Translations under genes and position numbers: made by a program
Notes under the pieces: generated by a model
Database searches by the model: none
The model's input: the letters and a program-made list of their open reading frames with translations, nothing else
Told to the model about the DNA's origin: nothing
Assembly (NCBI RefSeq): GCF_000621545.1
Contig: NZ_JHYA01000003.1
Location: forward strand, 1 to 64,000
Direction of reading: 5' to 3'
Length of the DNA: 64,000 nt
DNA from: Anaerovibrio lipolyticus LB2005
GTDB taxonomy: Bacteria > Bacillota > Negativicutes > Selenomonadales > Selenomonadaceae
Shown: piece by piece, positions 9,156 to 18,558 of the stretch
Layout of the letters: each line of letters begins with the position of its first letter
How positions within the stretch are numbered: position 1 is the first letter of the stretch

Positions 9156-10679
9156 TTATAGTTTTTGTTTGATATCAGTGATATCAGCAATATAGACGAA
9201 GTAAACCAGCCTCTCGCCGTCAAATACCTTATAGCCAATATCTGCCAGGTGGCGAATGGCGCCGTCTTTTCTTATGATGTCATAGTCCACCAAATCAAGA
9301 TTCAGAGAGGAGGACTCCTGCTGCTGATTGATGGCTTTTTGTACCTGCTCAATATCATTGGCATGGACCATTGTTTTAAAGGTACCTCCCACCAGATGCA
9401 TAAAATCTGCTGCATTTTCACAGCCGAAGATTTCTGCTGTACCCTGATCTGCGTATGTGATTTTTTCGTCCCAATCCACGTTGTAAATGAAGAAGCCACA
9501 TTTGCAGCCAAGGTTGGTATATTTTTTCCTGAAGGTTTCCAGACCGTCTGTCTGAATGTAATAATTTTTATGGGCCAGTACATTGAAAATAGTGGCATAG
9601 AGCTTATCCACATCAAATGGCTTTGCCACATGGGCATTCATGCCCACCAAGAGAGTTTCGCGTTTATCTCTATCCGATGCGTTGGCTGTCATGGCAATGA
9701 TAGGGATGGTACTGTGTGCCGGGTTTCTCAATTTACGAATGATTTTTGTGGCCTGATGACCGTTTACATAAGGCATCTCAACATCCATGAGAACAATGTT
9801 ATAATAGCCCGGCTCAGAAGCCTGCATCATATCCACACATTGCTTTCCGTCAGCAGCCCTTTCCACAGTAAAGCCTCTGTCCTCCAAAAGAGCAATAGCG
9901 ATATCAGCATTTAGCTCATTATCCTCAGCCAAAAGAATACGCATATCCTTTGTAATCTGGGTATTTATGCGGTGAGGAATGGTGACGATGAAATTCGTTC
10001 CCTGGCCGTCACGGCTTTTTACATCGATGGTACCATTTAAAATAGTTACCAGCTCTTTTACGATATGCATGCCAAGTCCGGTGCTTAAAACTCCCCCTTG
10101 TGGCGCTGAACTACTAGTGGCGAAAGCATCAAAAATAAATGGCAGAATATCCTGGGGAATGCCTTTACCTGTATCTGAAATGGTGGTCTGATAAAGGGCA
10201 TAATCTGGCTTATCATAGTCCAGTTCCTTTATAGTGACTGTTATTTGCCCTCCCTCAGGAGTGTATTTGTGGGCATTGCTGATAAGGTTTAATAGTATTC
10301 CTTTGACCTTGGTAAAATCCACCATAATATCCGGGTGCTTTACGTCAATATTGGTAGAGAACTGGATATTTTTTTTCTTCATCAACCCTTGGAATTCTTT
10401 TGCCACCGCTTTCATCAGGATATGGACATTGCCGTAGGCCTCTTCCACCATGGCGATACCGCTTTCCAGGCGGGCGGTTTCCAGAATATTGTTGATGAAG
10501 GAATGCATGAACTCGCTGGATTGTTTTATCTTTTTGATGCATTCCCTTGCCTGTTCTTCATCATCAAGATTGTTTTCCAGTAAGTTGGTGAACTCCGTCA
10601 TGGCGTTCAGTGGAGTCAGCATTTTGTGGGCAATGTTGAAGATGAAGGAGGTGTTGGCACTATTCTTTTTCTTGCTCAT
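9156..10679 (-). CDS. Soluble hybrid histidine kinase: HisKA-HATPase-REC-PAS
   Basis: The 507-residue protein starts directly with the dimerisation/phosphoacceptor helix (H18 in NIAHKMLTPLNA), with no sensor or membrane segment before it. The ATPase follows (N-box NLISNAHKYTPEGG, DTGKGIP, GLGMHIVKEL). A receiver domain comes next (ILLAEDNELNADI, phosphoacceptor Asp near 298 in VLMDVEMP, K in AKPFDV). A PAS-like domain closes the protein (about 385-507; CGFFIYN, HANDIEQV, YIADITDIKQ). The sensor is therefore C-terminal to the receiver, an inverted order. Start ATG 10679 follows AGGAG. No partner regulator lies next to it; the signal is unknown. Confidence 0.85.
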   Translation of the reverse strand: MSKKKNSANTSFIFNIAHKMLTPLNAMTEFTNLLENNLDDEEQARECIKKIKQSSEFMHSFINNILETARLESGIAMVEEAYGNVHILMKAVAKEFQGLMKKKNIQFSTNIDVKHPDIMVDFTKVKGILLNLISNAHKYTPEGGQITVTIKELDYDKPDYALYQTTISDTGKGIPQDILPFIFDAFATSSSAPQGGVLSTGLGMHIVKELVTILNGTIDVKSRDGQGTNFIVTIPHRINTQITKDMRILLAEDNELNADIAIALLEDRGFTVERAADGKQCVDMMQASEPGYYNIVLMDVEMPYVNGHQATKIIRKLRNPAHSTIPIIAMTANASDRDKRETLLVGMNAHVAKPFDVDKLYATIFNVLAHKNYYIQTDGLETFRKKYTNLGCKCGFFIYNVDWDEKITYADQGTAEIFGCENAADFMHLVGGTFKTMVHANDIEQVQKAINQQQESSSLNLDLVDYDIIRKDGAIRHLADIGYKVFDGERLVYFVYIADITDIKQKL

Positions 10680-10728
10680 AGTCTTTCTCCTGTGCTATGA
10701 AATTTTAGTCTTATTTAGTTATATTATA

Positions 10729-11211
10729 TCAATAAAACATCCAAGCGCCAGTACTTTGGATATTGCTCATCATAACCTCTGTCAGTGCTGTCTGGAGCTG
10801 CTTGCTCAGGTCCTGGGCAAGCTGTGGATCCATGTTGTAGCTGTATAGCGGGTTGTTGAGCAGATTCAGCTTCAGTACGCCAGTGGTTATGGCCCCCATG
10901 GCTTCCTGGGTGTAGGCCCGTTGGTGGCGCTGAGTGTAGTTTCTCAGATACTTCATGGCATCGGCCTGGTCTGACCAGAAAGCGTCCTGCAAAGAGAGCT
11001 TGTACTGTGCCAAATCTACTTTATCCAAAATGTCCTGAAATTCCTGCTGCTCCTTTTGAATTTTACTCCAAATATCTGCAAAGGATTTGCTTTCTTCTGT
11101 TTCTTCTGTGGAGGTATTTTTTTTACTTTTGGTGATGCTGCCGACCTTGCTGTTGGCTATAAGACTATTTAGCTGCATCATTATGTCCATGCTGTTATCA
11201 ATATAAGCCAT
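10729..11211 (-). CDS. Hypothetical protein, 160 residues, helical
   Basis: I do not recognise this family. It is a cytosolic-looking, mostly helical protein with a polar Ser/Thr/Glu/Lys-rich linker (about residues 25-45), a charged helix with EQQEFQDILDK, and a C-terminal helix LAQDLSKQLQTALTEVMM. There is no signal peptide or membrane segment. AAAGGATGG precedes the ATG at 11211. It lies 49 bases upstream of the hybrid kinase in the same direction with no clear terminator between, so the two may be co-transcribed. Confidence 0.6.
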   Translation of the reverse strand: MAYIDNSMDIMMQLNSLIANSKVGSITKSKKNTSTEETEESKSFADIWSKIQKEQQEFQDILDKVDLAQYKLSLQDAFWSDQADAMKYLRNYTQRHQRAYTQEAMGAITTGVLKLNLLNNPLYSYNMDPQLAQDLSKQLQTALTEVMMSNIQSTGAWMFY

Positions 11212-11401
11212 AGTGCACCATCCTTTCCTACCTTATGTAATTATATCGTCAATAATTTCAGTTGACTTAATGGCTGTATATTATTACATTTAAAAGCCAT
11301 TACAGTGAATTTTGTGGTATAATTAACAGAATATATTAATTATCATTTCCCAATGAGGATGAGTGTGTATAGGGGAGATTAATATCAACAAGGAGTGTAC
11401 T

Positions 11402-12820
11402 ATGGTAATGATACCAGATAAATTATTTGATCTGGCTTTTGAGTTTAAGTCTGCAAAGCCATGGAAGATGCTTCATCCGGCTCAGTTCTTTGCTGTTATT
11501 TTATCCGACGGCAAACCACGTTTTTGTCAGGTCTTTGGTGGGTCTTCCGGAAAGCCCGCGTTATGGATTCATAACAGTGAGCAGAGTGTACAGGCGTATT
11601 TGCGGATGGTACATTCAAAGCAGGTAAATTTTTATAGCAAGGTAGATTATCTGGTGGAGCAGGAGGCTTATATCCTTACCTTTGAAAATAAGGCCGCTAT
11701 GGCACCATCTGAGCTTGAGACCATGCAGAAATATCTGAAAAAGAGGGAGCTGAAGCCAAGCGGCAGTGGCTTTTATCCTGTGTTCCGCGTCACCACGTCC
11801 CGTCATAGGACCTGGATGTATCGAGACAAGGCGGAAGCTGATAATACCTTGGCTTGTCTGGAGATTATTATGAAGCTCTTGGAGCACATAAAGTCCGGAG
11901 AGGAAATAGATAAGTTTGTGCTGGATTTGCGGCTGCATACCCACGATAAGCATTTATCCATTCCTGCTGTATCCTTCAATGGGCAGGAGCTTTCCAACGA
12001 AGTGGTGGACTTTACTGTTGGCAACAAGCCTAAATACTACCAGCCAAGGTGGAATGATTTGCAGGTTGCCCGCATGAAGAAGGCAAAGAAAACTGGTGCT
12101 ATTTGGGTGGCGGATCAGGGGCCGTTACCAGAAGCACTCATTAACGAGGATGCTCAGATGAATGAGTATGGTGAGGCCATAAAGGCTCCGTATTTTCCAG
12201 AGATGATGGCGGTATTTGACGAGGCCAGCGGAGAGCTGCTTTTCATGGAAACTAGTACATCTGATAGGGATATTTATGGGAATATTGCCAAGTGCCTGAT
12301 GAACACCATTATTGATATGGGCTGTCCTATGACCGTCAGAGTTCGTAACGATGCCACAGAGGCTATGTTTAAGGGCCTTTGCAGCAAGTTGCACATAAAG
12401 CTGGACCGTCGAGAGTCAATTCCGGAGCTGGATGATTTCCGCTGTGATATTCATGCCCAGTGGATGGAGGGCCAGGGGTTTACCGAGGAAGAGATAAATC
12501 AGGAGCTGGGCAAGGTCTTTGATGATCCTGATTCTGTACCGTCAAAGCGCAAAAGAGAGAATAATCGGACAGAAATGCTGACTTCCATTGCAGATAGCTT
12601 AGTGGAGGACCAGAGTGCTGCAGAGGAATTTATTAAATATGCGAGCAGCAAGGGCATTATGGACAAGGTGCCGGATATGGTTTTTGATAATCTGGTGGAT
12701 GCGGTACTGCTTTTTGATATTGATCCGGCGCTGGAAAAGCTGGTAAAGGCAGAATTCAGACGTCGCTACTATGAGGACGATTTTGATGATGACTTCGATG
12801 ATGGTGAAGACGAATACTAA
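11402..12820 (+). CDS. DUF7309/DUF6930-like protein, function unknown
   Basis: The 472-residue protein begins LFDLAFEFKSAKPWKML, like the N-terminal DUF7309 region. The central part (PYFPEMMAVFDEASGELLF ... CPMTVRVRNDATEAMF) resembles DUF6930. It ends with an Asp/Glu-rich tail (DDFDDDFDDGEDEY). The family names are from memory and moderately certain; no biochemical role is known to me. I chose ATG 11402 because AAGGAG lies 6 bases upstream, in preference to the GTG at 11363. The 3' end overlaps the next gene, so they form an operon. Confidence 0.65.
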   Translation: MVMIPDKLFDLAFEFKSAKPWKMLHPAQFFAVILSDGKPRFCQVFGGSSGKPALWIHNSEQSVQAYLRMVHSKQVNFYSKVDYLVEQEAYILTFENKAAMAPSELETMQKYLKKRELKPSGSGFYPVFRVTTSRHRTWMYRDKAEADNTLACLEIIMKLLEHIKSGEEIDKFVLDLRLHTHDKHLSIPAVSFNGQELSNEVVDFTVGNKPKYYQPRWNDLQVARMKKAKKTGAIWVADQGPLPEALINEDAQMNEYGEAIKAPYFPEMMAVFDEASGELLFMETSTSDRDIYGNIAKCLMNTIIDMGCPMTVRVRNDATEAMFKGLCSKLHIKLDRRESIPELDDFRCDIHAQWMEGQGFTEEEINQELGKVFDDPDSVPSKRKRENNRTEMLTSIADSLVEDQSAAEEFIKYASSKGIMDKVPDMVFDNLVDAVLLFDIDPALEKLVKAEFRRRYYEDDFDDDFDDGEDEY

Positions 12821-14000
12821 AAGAAAACGTAGGCTTCTGTCATGCATTTGGTTGCTGACTGTGCTTTTTTTGGTGCTGGCACTCACCGGATGTAAGAGCA
12901 ATCAGCCAAGAGATTTTAAGACAATAGCTGCTGACGGCAGTATGACCCAGGCCCAGAAGGTGGAGGAAATACTGTCGGGCATGAGTCTGGAGGAAAAGGT
13001 GGGACAGATGATACTTGCCGGTGTGACTGGCAAGGAGCTGGATCCCACAGCCCAGGGGCTTTTTGACAGGTATCACTTTGGCGGCGTGGTGGAATTTGAT
13101 TTCAATATGGAAACGATTCCTCAGGTGCAGGCCCTCAATGAGCAGCTTCAGAAGGTAGGCGGTGAAAAGCTACCCCTTTTTATTGCTATAGACGAGGAAG
13201 GGGGACAGGTGGCCCGAATGCGACATGCCTTGACGCCACCACCATCACAGTTGTCAATTGCTCAGTCCGGGAAGCCTGAACTGGCCAAGGAATGGGCTAT
13301 GAAGATTTCTCCTAAGCTAAAGGAGCTGGGCTTTAATACTAATTTTGCTCCTGTGGCGGATTTGGGTTCCTTCAAGGACCGCCATTACAGCAATAATCCT
13401 AAAATAGCTGCTGATTTTGTGGAGCAGGCGGCTATGGGGTATGAGGAAAGTGGTATGCTGTATTCATTGAAGCATTTTCCGGGCATTGGCCGTGGAAAGA
13501 CTGATACCCACAAGGATACTGTGGTGGTGGATGCTACACTGGAGCAGCTGAACGACGCGGATGTTGCCCCATTTGTCAGGGTGATAAACAGAAATACCAA
13601 TGATAAGCAGATGATTATGGTTTCCCACGTGGTATATTCGAAGGTCAGTGGTCAGATTCCTGCCAGCTTGTCGCCGGAAATTATGACAAAGCTGTTAAGG
13701 GAGAGGCTGGGCTATAAAGGAATTATTATTACGGATGACATGGGCATGGGAGCAGTTTCCAGACACTACAAGCCGGGTGAGGCGGCAGTGGCCTCTGTAA
13801 TGGCCGGTGCGGACGTGGTGATGTCCTGTCATATATATGAAAATCAGAAGGAAACGGCTGAAGCCTTGTTATCAGCGGTGAGAAGCGGTAAAATATCAGA
13901 GGAGCGGATAAATGAGTCCCTCAGACGGATTATCCGTGCCAAGCTGAATTTGGCGGCTCCTAGAATGGGACTAATTATCAAGAGAAGTTTTGATGAATAA
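12786..14000 (+). CDS. Glycoside hydrolase family 3, NagZ-like beta-N-acetylhexosaminidase lipoprotein
   Basis: The protein carries a basic N-terminus, a hydrophobic segment and lipobox LALTGC, so it is an exported lipoprotein. The GH3 core follows: AIDEEGGQVARM, NFAPVADLG, and the family signature KHFPGIGRGKTDTHKD with its substrate-binding Lys-His. ITDDMGMGAV contains the likely nucleophile Asp. This points to removal of N-acetylglucosamine from cell-wall fragments or glycans. The start is uncertain: ATG 12786, 12798 or 12801 all lie within the preceding gene, and GAGGA at 12774 fits 12786 best. It overlaps the upstream unknown gene. Confidence 0.85.
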   Translation: MMTSMMVKTNTKRKRRLLSCIWLLTVLFLVLALTGCKSNQPRDFKTIAADGSMTQAQKVEEILSGMSLEEKVGQMILAGVTGKELDPTAQGLFDRYHFGGVVEFDFNMETIPQVQALNEQLQKVGGEKLPLFIAIDEEGGQVARMRHALTPPPSQLSIAQSGKPELAKEWAMKISPKLKELGFNTNFAPVADLGSFKDRHYSNNPKIAADFVEQAAMGYEESGMLYSLKHFPGIGRGKTDTHKDTVVVDATLEQLNDADVAPFVRVINRNTNDKQMIMVSHVVYSKVSGQIPASLSPEIMTKLLRERLGYKGIIITDDMGMGAVSRHYKPGEAAVASVMAGADVVMSCHIYENQKETAEALLSAVRSGKISEERINESLRRIIRAKLNLAAPRMGLIIKRSFDE

Positions 14001-14043
14001 AGTGTATAATTAAAGAGTTATTTTTTAGTATGGAGATGATGTT

Positions 14044-14733
14044 ATGTCGAAATTTTGCCCAAATTGTGGAGAGAAAGTGGAGGATACAGCAGTGTTCTGT
14101 CCTGAATGTGGACAGAATTTAAATACTCAGAGCCAGTCTGCAGCTCAGCCACAGCCAGTGGTACAGCCTCAGCAGCCTTTCCAGGCTCAGCCACAACAGC
14201 CTATGCAGCAGAATCCATATCAGCCTGCCCAGCCACAGCAGCCAATGAACGGCTACAATCAGGGACAGCCTAATGGCTACAATCCTTATGGACAGCAGGG
14301 TGGATATCAGCAGCCTGGCTACCAGCCACCTCAGTACGGTGGCTATAATGCTGGTCCAAAGCCAGAGAATATTATTCAGGCCTTTAAGTGGACCACCTAT
14401 ACTGGTCGCTTGAATCGACAGAGATATTTCCTTCGTGGTCTTGCCTTTGGACTTGCAGCCTTTGTTTTGGCAATGATAGGTGCTATGATTGCACTGGCTA
14501 TGGATTTTACCGAGGATGCTGCAGAAGGATTTGGTTATATTGTTTGCTTGCCAGTATTTGTTCTTTCCTATATGAATGCCATGAAGCGTTGTCATGATTT
14601 GGATAAGTCGGGCTGGTTGGCAATTTGTACTTTGATTCCAGTTGTGAATTTAATTGTAGGTATCTATCTGCTGTTCTTCAAGGGTACCGAGGGACCTAAC
14701 CAGTATGGTGACGATCCACTTATGTTCCCGTGA
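14044..14733 (+). CDS. Zinc-ribbon, Gln/Pro-rich linker, DUF805 membrane protein
   Basis: The 229-residue protein has an N-terminal zinc ribbon with two CxxC pairs (FCPNCGEKVEDTAVFCPECG), a long Gln/Pro/Tyr/Gly-rich disordered linker (residues about 28-105), and a DUF805 membrane domain that begins WTTYTGRLNRQRYF and has about four hydrophobic helices. DUF805 proteins are small inner-membrane proteins of unknown function. The start follows GGAGATG. The next gene shares the same N-terminal ribbon, suggesting paralogous or cooperating proteins. Confidence 0.8.
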   Translation: MSKFCPNCGEKVEDTAVFCPECGQNLNTQSQSAAQPQPVVQPQQPFQAQPQQPMQQNPYQPAQPQQPMNGYNQGQPNGYNPYGQQGGYQQPGYQPPQYGGYNAGPKPENIIQAFKWTTYTGRLNRQRYFLRGLAFGLAAFVLAMIGAMIALAMDFTEDAAEGFGYIVCLPVFVLSYMNAMKRCHDLDKSGWLAICTLIPVVNLIVGIYLLFFKGTEGPNQYGDDPLMFP

Positions 14734-14825
14734 TGATATGAGTGGAAATAATTGGTTATTTACGTTATAAGCTGGCTTATAGCGTTATGTGAAATAATAA
14801 TTTATTGAATTATGTGGAGGTAAAC

Positions 14826-15251
14826 ATGTCAAAATTCTGTAAAAACTGTGGACAGACCGTGGAAGATAACAGTGCTTTTTGCCCAAATTGTGGCGCCAGT
14901 GTTCAGGACAATGTTCCATCTACTGATGTGAACAGCTCCAATGATTATCAGCAGAATAATCCTTATCAGCAGGGTGCTCAGTTTGATCAGGGAGATTATC
15001 AGCCTATGGGTAATGCTGGTACCGCCTGGGGACTGGGTGACAACAAGAAGCTGGTAAACAAGGTTGCCTATGGTATTTTGGCAATTCTGTTGGGTGGAAT
15101 TGGTATTCATAAGTTTTATGCAGGTAAAACCTTGTGGGGCATTATTTATATTCTGCTCTGCTGGACTGGTATTCCTTCCATTCTGGCATTGGTAGAGGGC
15201 ATTATTGGCCTTACCACCAAGGATGACGGCCAGGGCAACATTTATGCCTAA
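14826..15251 (+). CDS. Zinc-ribbon plus TM2-domain membrane protein
   Basis: The 141-residue protein opens with a zinc ribbon (FCKNCGQTVEDNSAFCPNCG), then an Asn/Gln/Tyr linker, then a TM2 domain with two hydrophobic helices and the typical LLGGIGIHKFYAGKT turn. I chose ATG 14826 because GTGGAGG precedes it closely. It lies 92 bases after the DUF805 gene and shares its ribbon sequence. Function is unknown. Confidence 0.82.
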   Translation: MSKFCKNCGQTVEDNSAFCPNCGASVQDNVPSTDVNSSNDYQQNNPYQQGAQFDQGDYQPMGNAGTAWGLGDNKKLVNKVAYGILAILLGGIGIHKFYAGKTLWGIIYILLCWTGIPSILALVEGIIGLTTKDDGQGNIYA

Positions 15252-15269
15252 TATATTCTGTTAAAATGT

Positions 15270-15310
15270 AAAGCTCCATCAAGTCATGGAAAGTGATTTG
15301 ATGGAGCTTT
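15270..15310 (+). terminator. Terminator after the TM2 gene
   Basis: AAAGCTCCATCAA pairs perfectly with TTGATGGAGCTTT across a 15-base loop, and T-rich sequence follows. Confidence 0.8.
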
Positions 15311-15409
15311 TATTTGTGTATTAAATAATTGTGTTTTACCCGTGTTTCCTATATAATATACGGGTATATTTTTAATGACGAGATTTTTAAGACAGTGGAG
15401 GAATAGACT

Positions 15410-17023
15410 TTGTCACAGTTGACTGATGAAATAAAGAGACGGCGGACCTTCGCCATAATTTCCCATCCGGATGCAGGTAAAACCACCCTTACAGAGAAGC
15501 TGCTTTTATATGGAGGTGCTATCCATTTGGCTGGCTCTGTAAAGTCCAGAAAGACTGCCCATCATGCAGTATCTGACTGGATGGAAATCGAGAAGCAGCG
15601 TGGTATTTCCGTTACTTCATCCGTATTGCAGTTTAATTATGGCGATTATTGTATCAATATCCTTGATACCCCAGGCCATCAGGACTTTTCCGAGGATACA
15701 TACCGTACTCTTATGGCCGTGGACAGCGCCGTAATGATTATCGACGTGGCAAAGGGTGTAGAGGCACAGACCAAGAAACTCTTTAAGGTCTGCAAGCAGC
15801 GTGGTATTCCAATTTTTACCTTTGTAAACAAGCTGGACCGTTTCGGCAAGGCTCCTATTGATTTGATGGATGAGCTGGAGAACGTGCTGGGCATACGTTC
15901 CTATCCTATGAACTGGCCAATCGGCACTGATGGCAAGTATTTCGGCGTTTATGACCGCCAGAAGAAGCAGATTGAGCTTTTCGAGGACGATACTACCCAC
16001 GGCCAGAATACCCGTGCATCTGTTACCGGTTCACTGGATGATCCTGAGTTTGCCAAGATGCTGGGGGCAGAAGCTCATCAGACTCTCATGGATGATATTG
16101 AGCTTTTGGATATGGCTGGTGAGGATTTCGATTTGGAGAAGGTGGCCCGTGGTGAGCTGACTCCTATGTTCTTCGGCTCTGCCATGACCAACTTTGGCGT
16201 GCAGAATTTCCTTGAGGAGTATTTAAAGCTGGCTCCTGAACCACAGGCAAGACAGTCCTCTGATGGTCTCATTTCCCCTGAGGATGATAAGTTCTCCGCC
16301 TTTGTGTTCAAGATTCAGGCCAATATGAATCCTGCCCATCGTGACCGTTTGGCCTTTATCCGCATTTGCTCCGGCAAATTTGAGCGCGGTATGAGCGTTT
16401 ATCACAAGCGCAGTGGCAAGGCCATTAAATTGGCTCAGCCACAGCAGTTCATGGCTCAGGACCGTCAGATTGTGGAGGAGGCATATCCTGGGGATATTGT
16501 GGGCCTCTTTGACCCGGGCATTTTTGGTATCGGCGATACCCTCTGCGATAACTCCAAGAAGTTTGAGTATGAAGCATTCCCAGTATTCCCACCGGAGAAG
16601 TTTGCCCGTGTAAGCGCCAAGGATACCATGAAGCGCAAGCAGTTTGTAAAGGGTATTGAGCAGCTGACCCAGGAGGGTGCTATTCAGCTTTTCAGACAGG
16701 CCGGAGCCGGCATGGACTCCTTTATTGTGGGGACTGTAGGTACTTTGCAGTTCGAGGTATTGGAATATCGTCTGAAGAACGAGTATGGTGTTGACATTGA
16801 AATGAACATGCAGCCTTATGAGGTGGCCCGCTGGATGACCTACGAGGATGGCCGTGAGGTTACTCCTGCCAGCCTTCGTGGTGCTGACCGTGGTATGTTC
16901 GTATATGACCGCCGTGAAAATCCAGTGCTTCTGGTAAGCAATGAGTGGGCTCTGGGCTGGATCACCGACAACAATCCTGATTTGGAGCTTCATACTGTGC
17001 CTGTTGACAGAAAAGAAGTTTAA
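15410..17023 (+). CDS. prfC: Peptide chain release factor 3 (RF3)
   Basis: This translational GTPase recycles RF1 and RF2 from the ribosome after termination. The 537-residue length is normal. The GTP-binding motifs are clear: SHPDAGKTTL (G1), RGISVTSS (G2 region), DTPGHQDFSEDT (G3) and NKLD (G4); EF-G-like domains 2 and 3 follow. It uses a TTG start 7 bases after GGAGG, and the following NYN gene begins 17 bases downstream, so they are probably one operon. Confidence 0.96.
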   Translation: MSQLTDEIKRRRTFAIISHPDAGKTTLTEKLLLYGGAIHLAGSVKSRKTAHHAVSDWMEIEKQRGISVTSSVLQFNYGDYCINILDTPGHQDFSEDTYRTLMAVDSAVMIIDVAKGVEAQTKKLFKVCKQRGIPIFTFVNKLDRFGKAPIDLMDELENVLGIRSYPMNWPIGTDGKYFGVYDRQKKQIELFEDDTTHGQNTRASVTGSLDDPEFAKMLGAEAHQTLMDDIELLDMAGEDFDLEKVARGELTPMFFGSAMTNFGVQNFLEEYLKLAPEPQARQSSDGLISPEDDKFSAFVFKIQANMNPAHRDRLAFIRICSGKFERGMSVYHKRSGKAIKLAQPQQFMAQDRQIVEEAYPGDIVGLFDPGIFGIGDTLCDNSKKFEYEAFPVFPPEKFARVSAKDTMKRKQFVKGIEQLTQEGAIQLFRQAGAGMDSFIVGTVGTLQFEVLEYRLKNEYGVDIEMNMQPYEVARWMTYEDGREVTPASLRGADRGMFVYDRRENPVLLVSNEWALGWITDNNPDLELHTVPVDRKEV

Positions 17024-17040
17024 CATAGGTAGGTAAGAAC

Positions 17041-18369
17041 GTGGCAAATTTTTATATTGATTATGAAAATGTTCATAATGAAGGACTGAAGGGCGTGGAA
17101 AGACTCACCCCTGATGACACTATGTATCTGTTTTACAGCGACAAGGCAGATACCCTTAAAATTGATGTGGTGCAAAAATTGCTGGCTACTCAGGGCAATA
17201 TCCGTTTTATGAAAATAGAAAACGGTGTGGAAAATGCCTTGGATTTCCAGCTTATTACGGCCCTTATGTGCGATTATTCCGCAGATAACAATTATTACAT
17301 TATTTCCAGGGATAAGGGCTATGATGCAGCCATTAATATGGCGCAGCAGCGTGACCGCAAGGAAATTTTCCGCTGCAAGGACATTAACTGGGCTTTGAAG
17401 CACATGAATAACGAGGCTATTGACGAAAGTGATCCTGAGGTAATTACAGAAATCACTGATGAAATTGAAATTATTCAGACCGTGGAGGAGCTCCTTTCGG
17501 ACAATGATTACGGCGAGAATGTAAATGGTGCGGATGATAATTCCCAAAATGTGGAATCGGCTGAGGAAAATGTGAAGTCCGATGGCGCAACTGCTGAGAT
17601 TCAGCCTGAAATTTCTGCGGAGGAAAAGGATAAGCGCTCTTATCAGTCCATCTGTACGAAGATTTTAAATACCATTAAAATCAACCATAAGGTTCCCCTT
17701 AACTACCATCAGGCGGAGCAGGTTTATAAGGCCTTGAAGCAGACATCTACCAAGATGGAGTTTTATCGCAGACTGAATAGTATCATGGGACGCAAGGAGG
17801 GCAGCGAGCTTTATCAGAAGATAAAGGCCATTTATAAAACTCTCCGTGGCATATACAAGGCATCGGTGGCTGCAGCGGAAATGGCAACGGCAACCCCTGA
17901 GGCCATGGCGGCAGCCATCGAGAAGGAGCCGGCTGTACGTGAGATAAATCTGGAGGGCATTGATTCCCAGCAGACCATGATGGAAATCGTCATGGAGGCA
18001 TTGTCTGAGGAAGCTCTGGCCGGTGAGGATGTGGAGGCAGAGGCGGCTGCTATTGTGTCGGCTGTGATGCTGGCATCCAAGGGACAGCAGAGTCAGTCAG
18101 AAGAACAGGGGACTGAAGCGGCAGATAAATTGGCTGAGCCTTCAGCCAGACCAAAACGGACATATCGTCGCCCACGGTCAACCAGGAATTCTGCGCCAAA
18201 GCGGGAAGTAAAGCCTGCCAGCGAGCAGACTGAGGCACATACAAAAAACGAGGAGAAAACAGTACGTCCGCGCCGCACTTATCAGCGTCGTGGTACCCGT
18301 CGTACAGGTACTACTGCCCGCAGAAAACCGGCTCAGGGTAGTGAAAAAACATCCTCATCTAAAGAGTAA
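17041..18369 (+). CDS. NYN/PIN-like domain protein with basic disordered tail
   Basis: The N-terminal 130 residues form a NYN domain, a PIN-like fold usually with RNase activity: FYIDYENVHNEGL, then ENALDFQL and ISRDKGYDAA supply the conserved Asp residues. A helical domain (about 200-270) follows. The last 80 residues are rich in Arg, Thr and Lys (RPKRTYRRPRST, RPRRTYQRRGTRR), an RNA-binding-like tail. The start is GTG 17041. Its position right after prfC fits a role in RNA metabolism, but the substrate is unknown. Confidence 0.78.
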   Translation: MANFYIDYENVHNEGLKGVERLTPDDTMYLFYSDKADTLKIDVVQKLLATQGNIRFMKIENGVENALDFQLITALMCDYSADNNYYIISRDKGYDAAINMAQQRDRKEIFRCKDINWALKHMNNEAIDESDPEVITEITDEIEIIQTVEELLSDNDYGENVNGADDNSQNVESAEENVKSDGATAEIQPEISAEEKDKRSYQSICTKILNTIKINHKVPLNYHQAEQVYKALKQTSTKMEFYRRLNSIMGRKEGSELYQKIKAIYKTLRGIYKASVAAAEMATATPEAMAAAIEKEPAVREINLEGIDSQQTMMEIVMEALSEEALAGEDVEAEAAAIVSAVMLASKGQQSQSEEQGTEAADKLAEPSARPKRTYRRPRSTRNSAPKREVKPASEQTEAHTKNEEKTVRPRRTYQRRGTRRTGTTARRKPAQGSEKTSSSKE

Positions 18370-18397
18370 TATTTTTTGCAGGTAATATTGCAAAAAT

Positions 18398-18539
18398 ATA
18401 ACGAGCTTTAAGATGTCCCCTTCCTCTTTAGGTGGGGGAAAACAAACTACAACAGCTGGTGAGCATATCTCCCAGCTCGTTGAAACGCTAATTGGAAGAT
18501 TTTTCTTCTAAAGAAGAAAAATTTGAACAATGGCGTTAT
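18398..18539 (+). ncRNA. Putative structured RNA, four-helix architecture, unassigned class
   Basis: The ends pair (ATAACG 18398-18403 with CGTTAT 18534-18539). Inside are three local hairpins: TCCCC/GGGGA (18416-18420, 18435-18439), AGCTGG/CCAGCT (18454-18459, 18472-18477) and a perfect 11-bp ATTTTTCTTCT/AGAAGAAAAAT (18499-18509, 18512-18522). A terminator lies 20 bases downstream. This is a multibranched fold within the otherwise geneless stretch 18370-18674. It could be a small RNA or a riboswitch for the downstream dehydrogenase. I could not match it to a known class. Confidence 0.5.
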
Positions 18540-18558
18540 CAAAAAACAAAAAATGGGG

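Noticed and set aside
14119-14595. 158-codon minus-strand frame opposite the DUF805 gene
   Set aside because: It is the mirror of the low-complexity Gln/Pro region and has no ribosome site; the plus-strand protein has clear domains.
16223-17047. 274-codon minus-strand frame opposite prfC
   Set aside because: It lies wholly antisense to a highly conserved GTPase gene and lacks recognisable domains.
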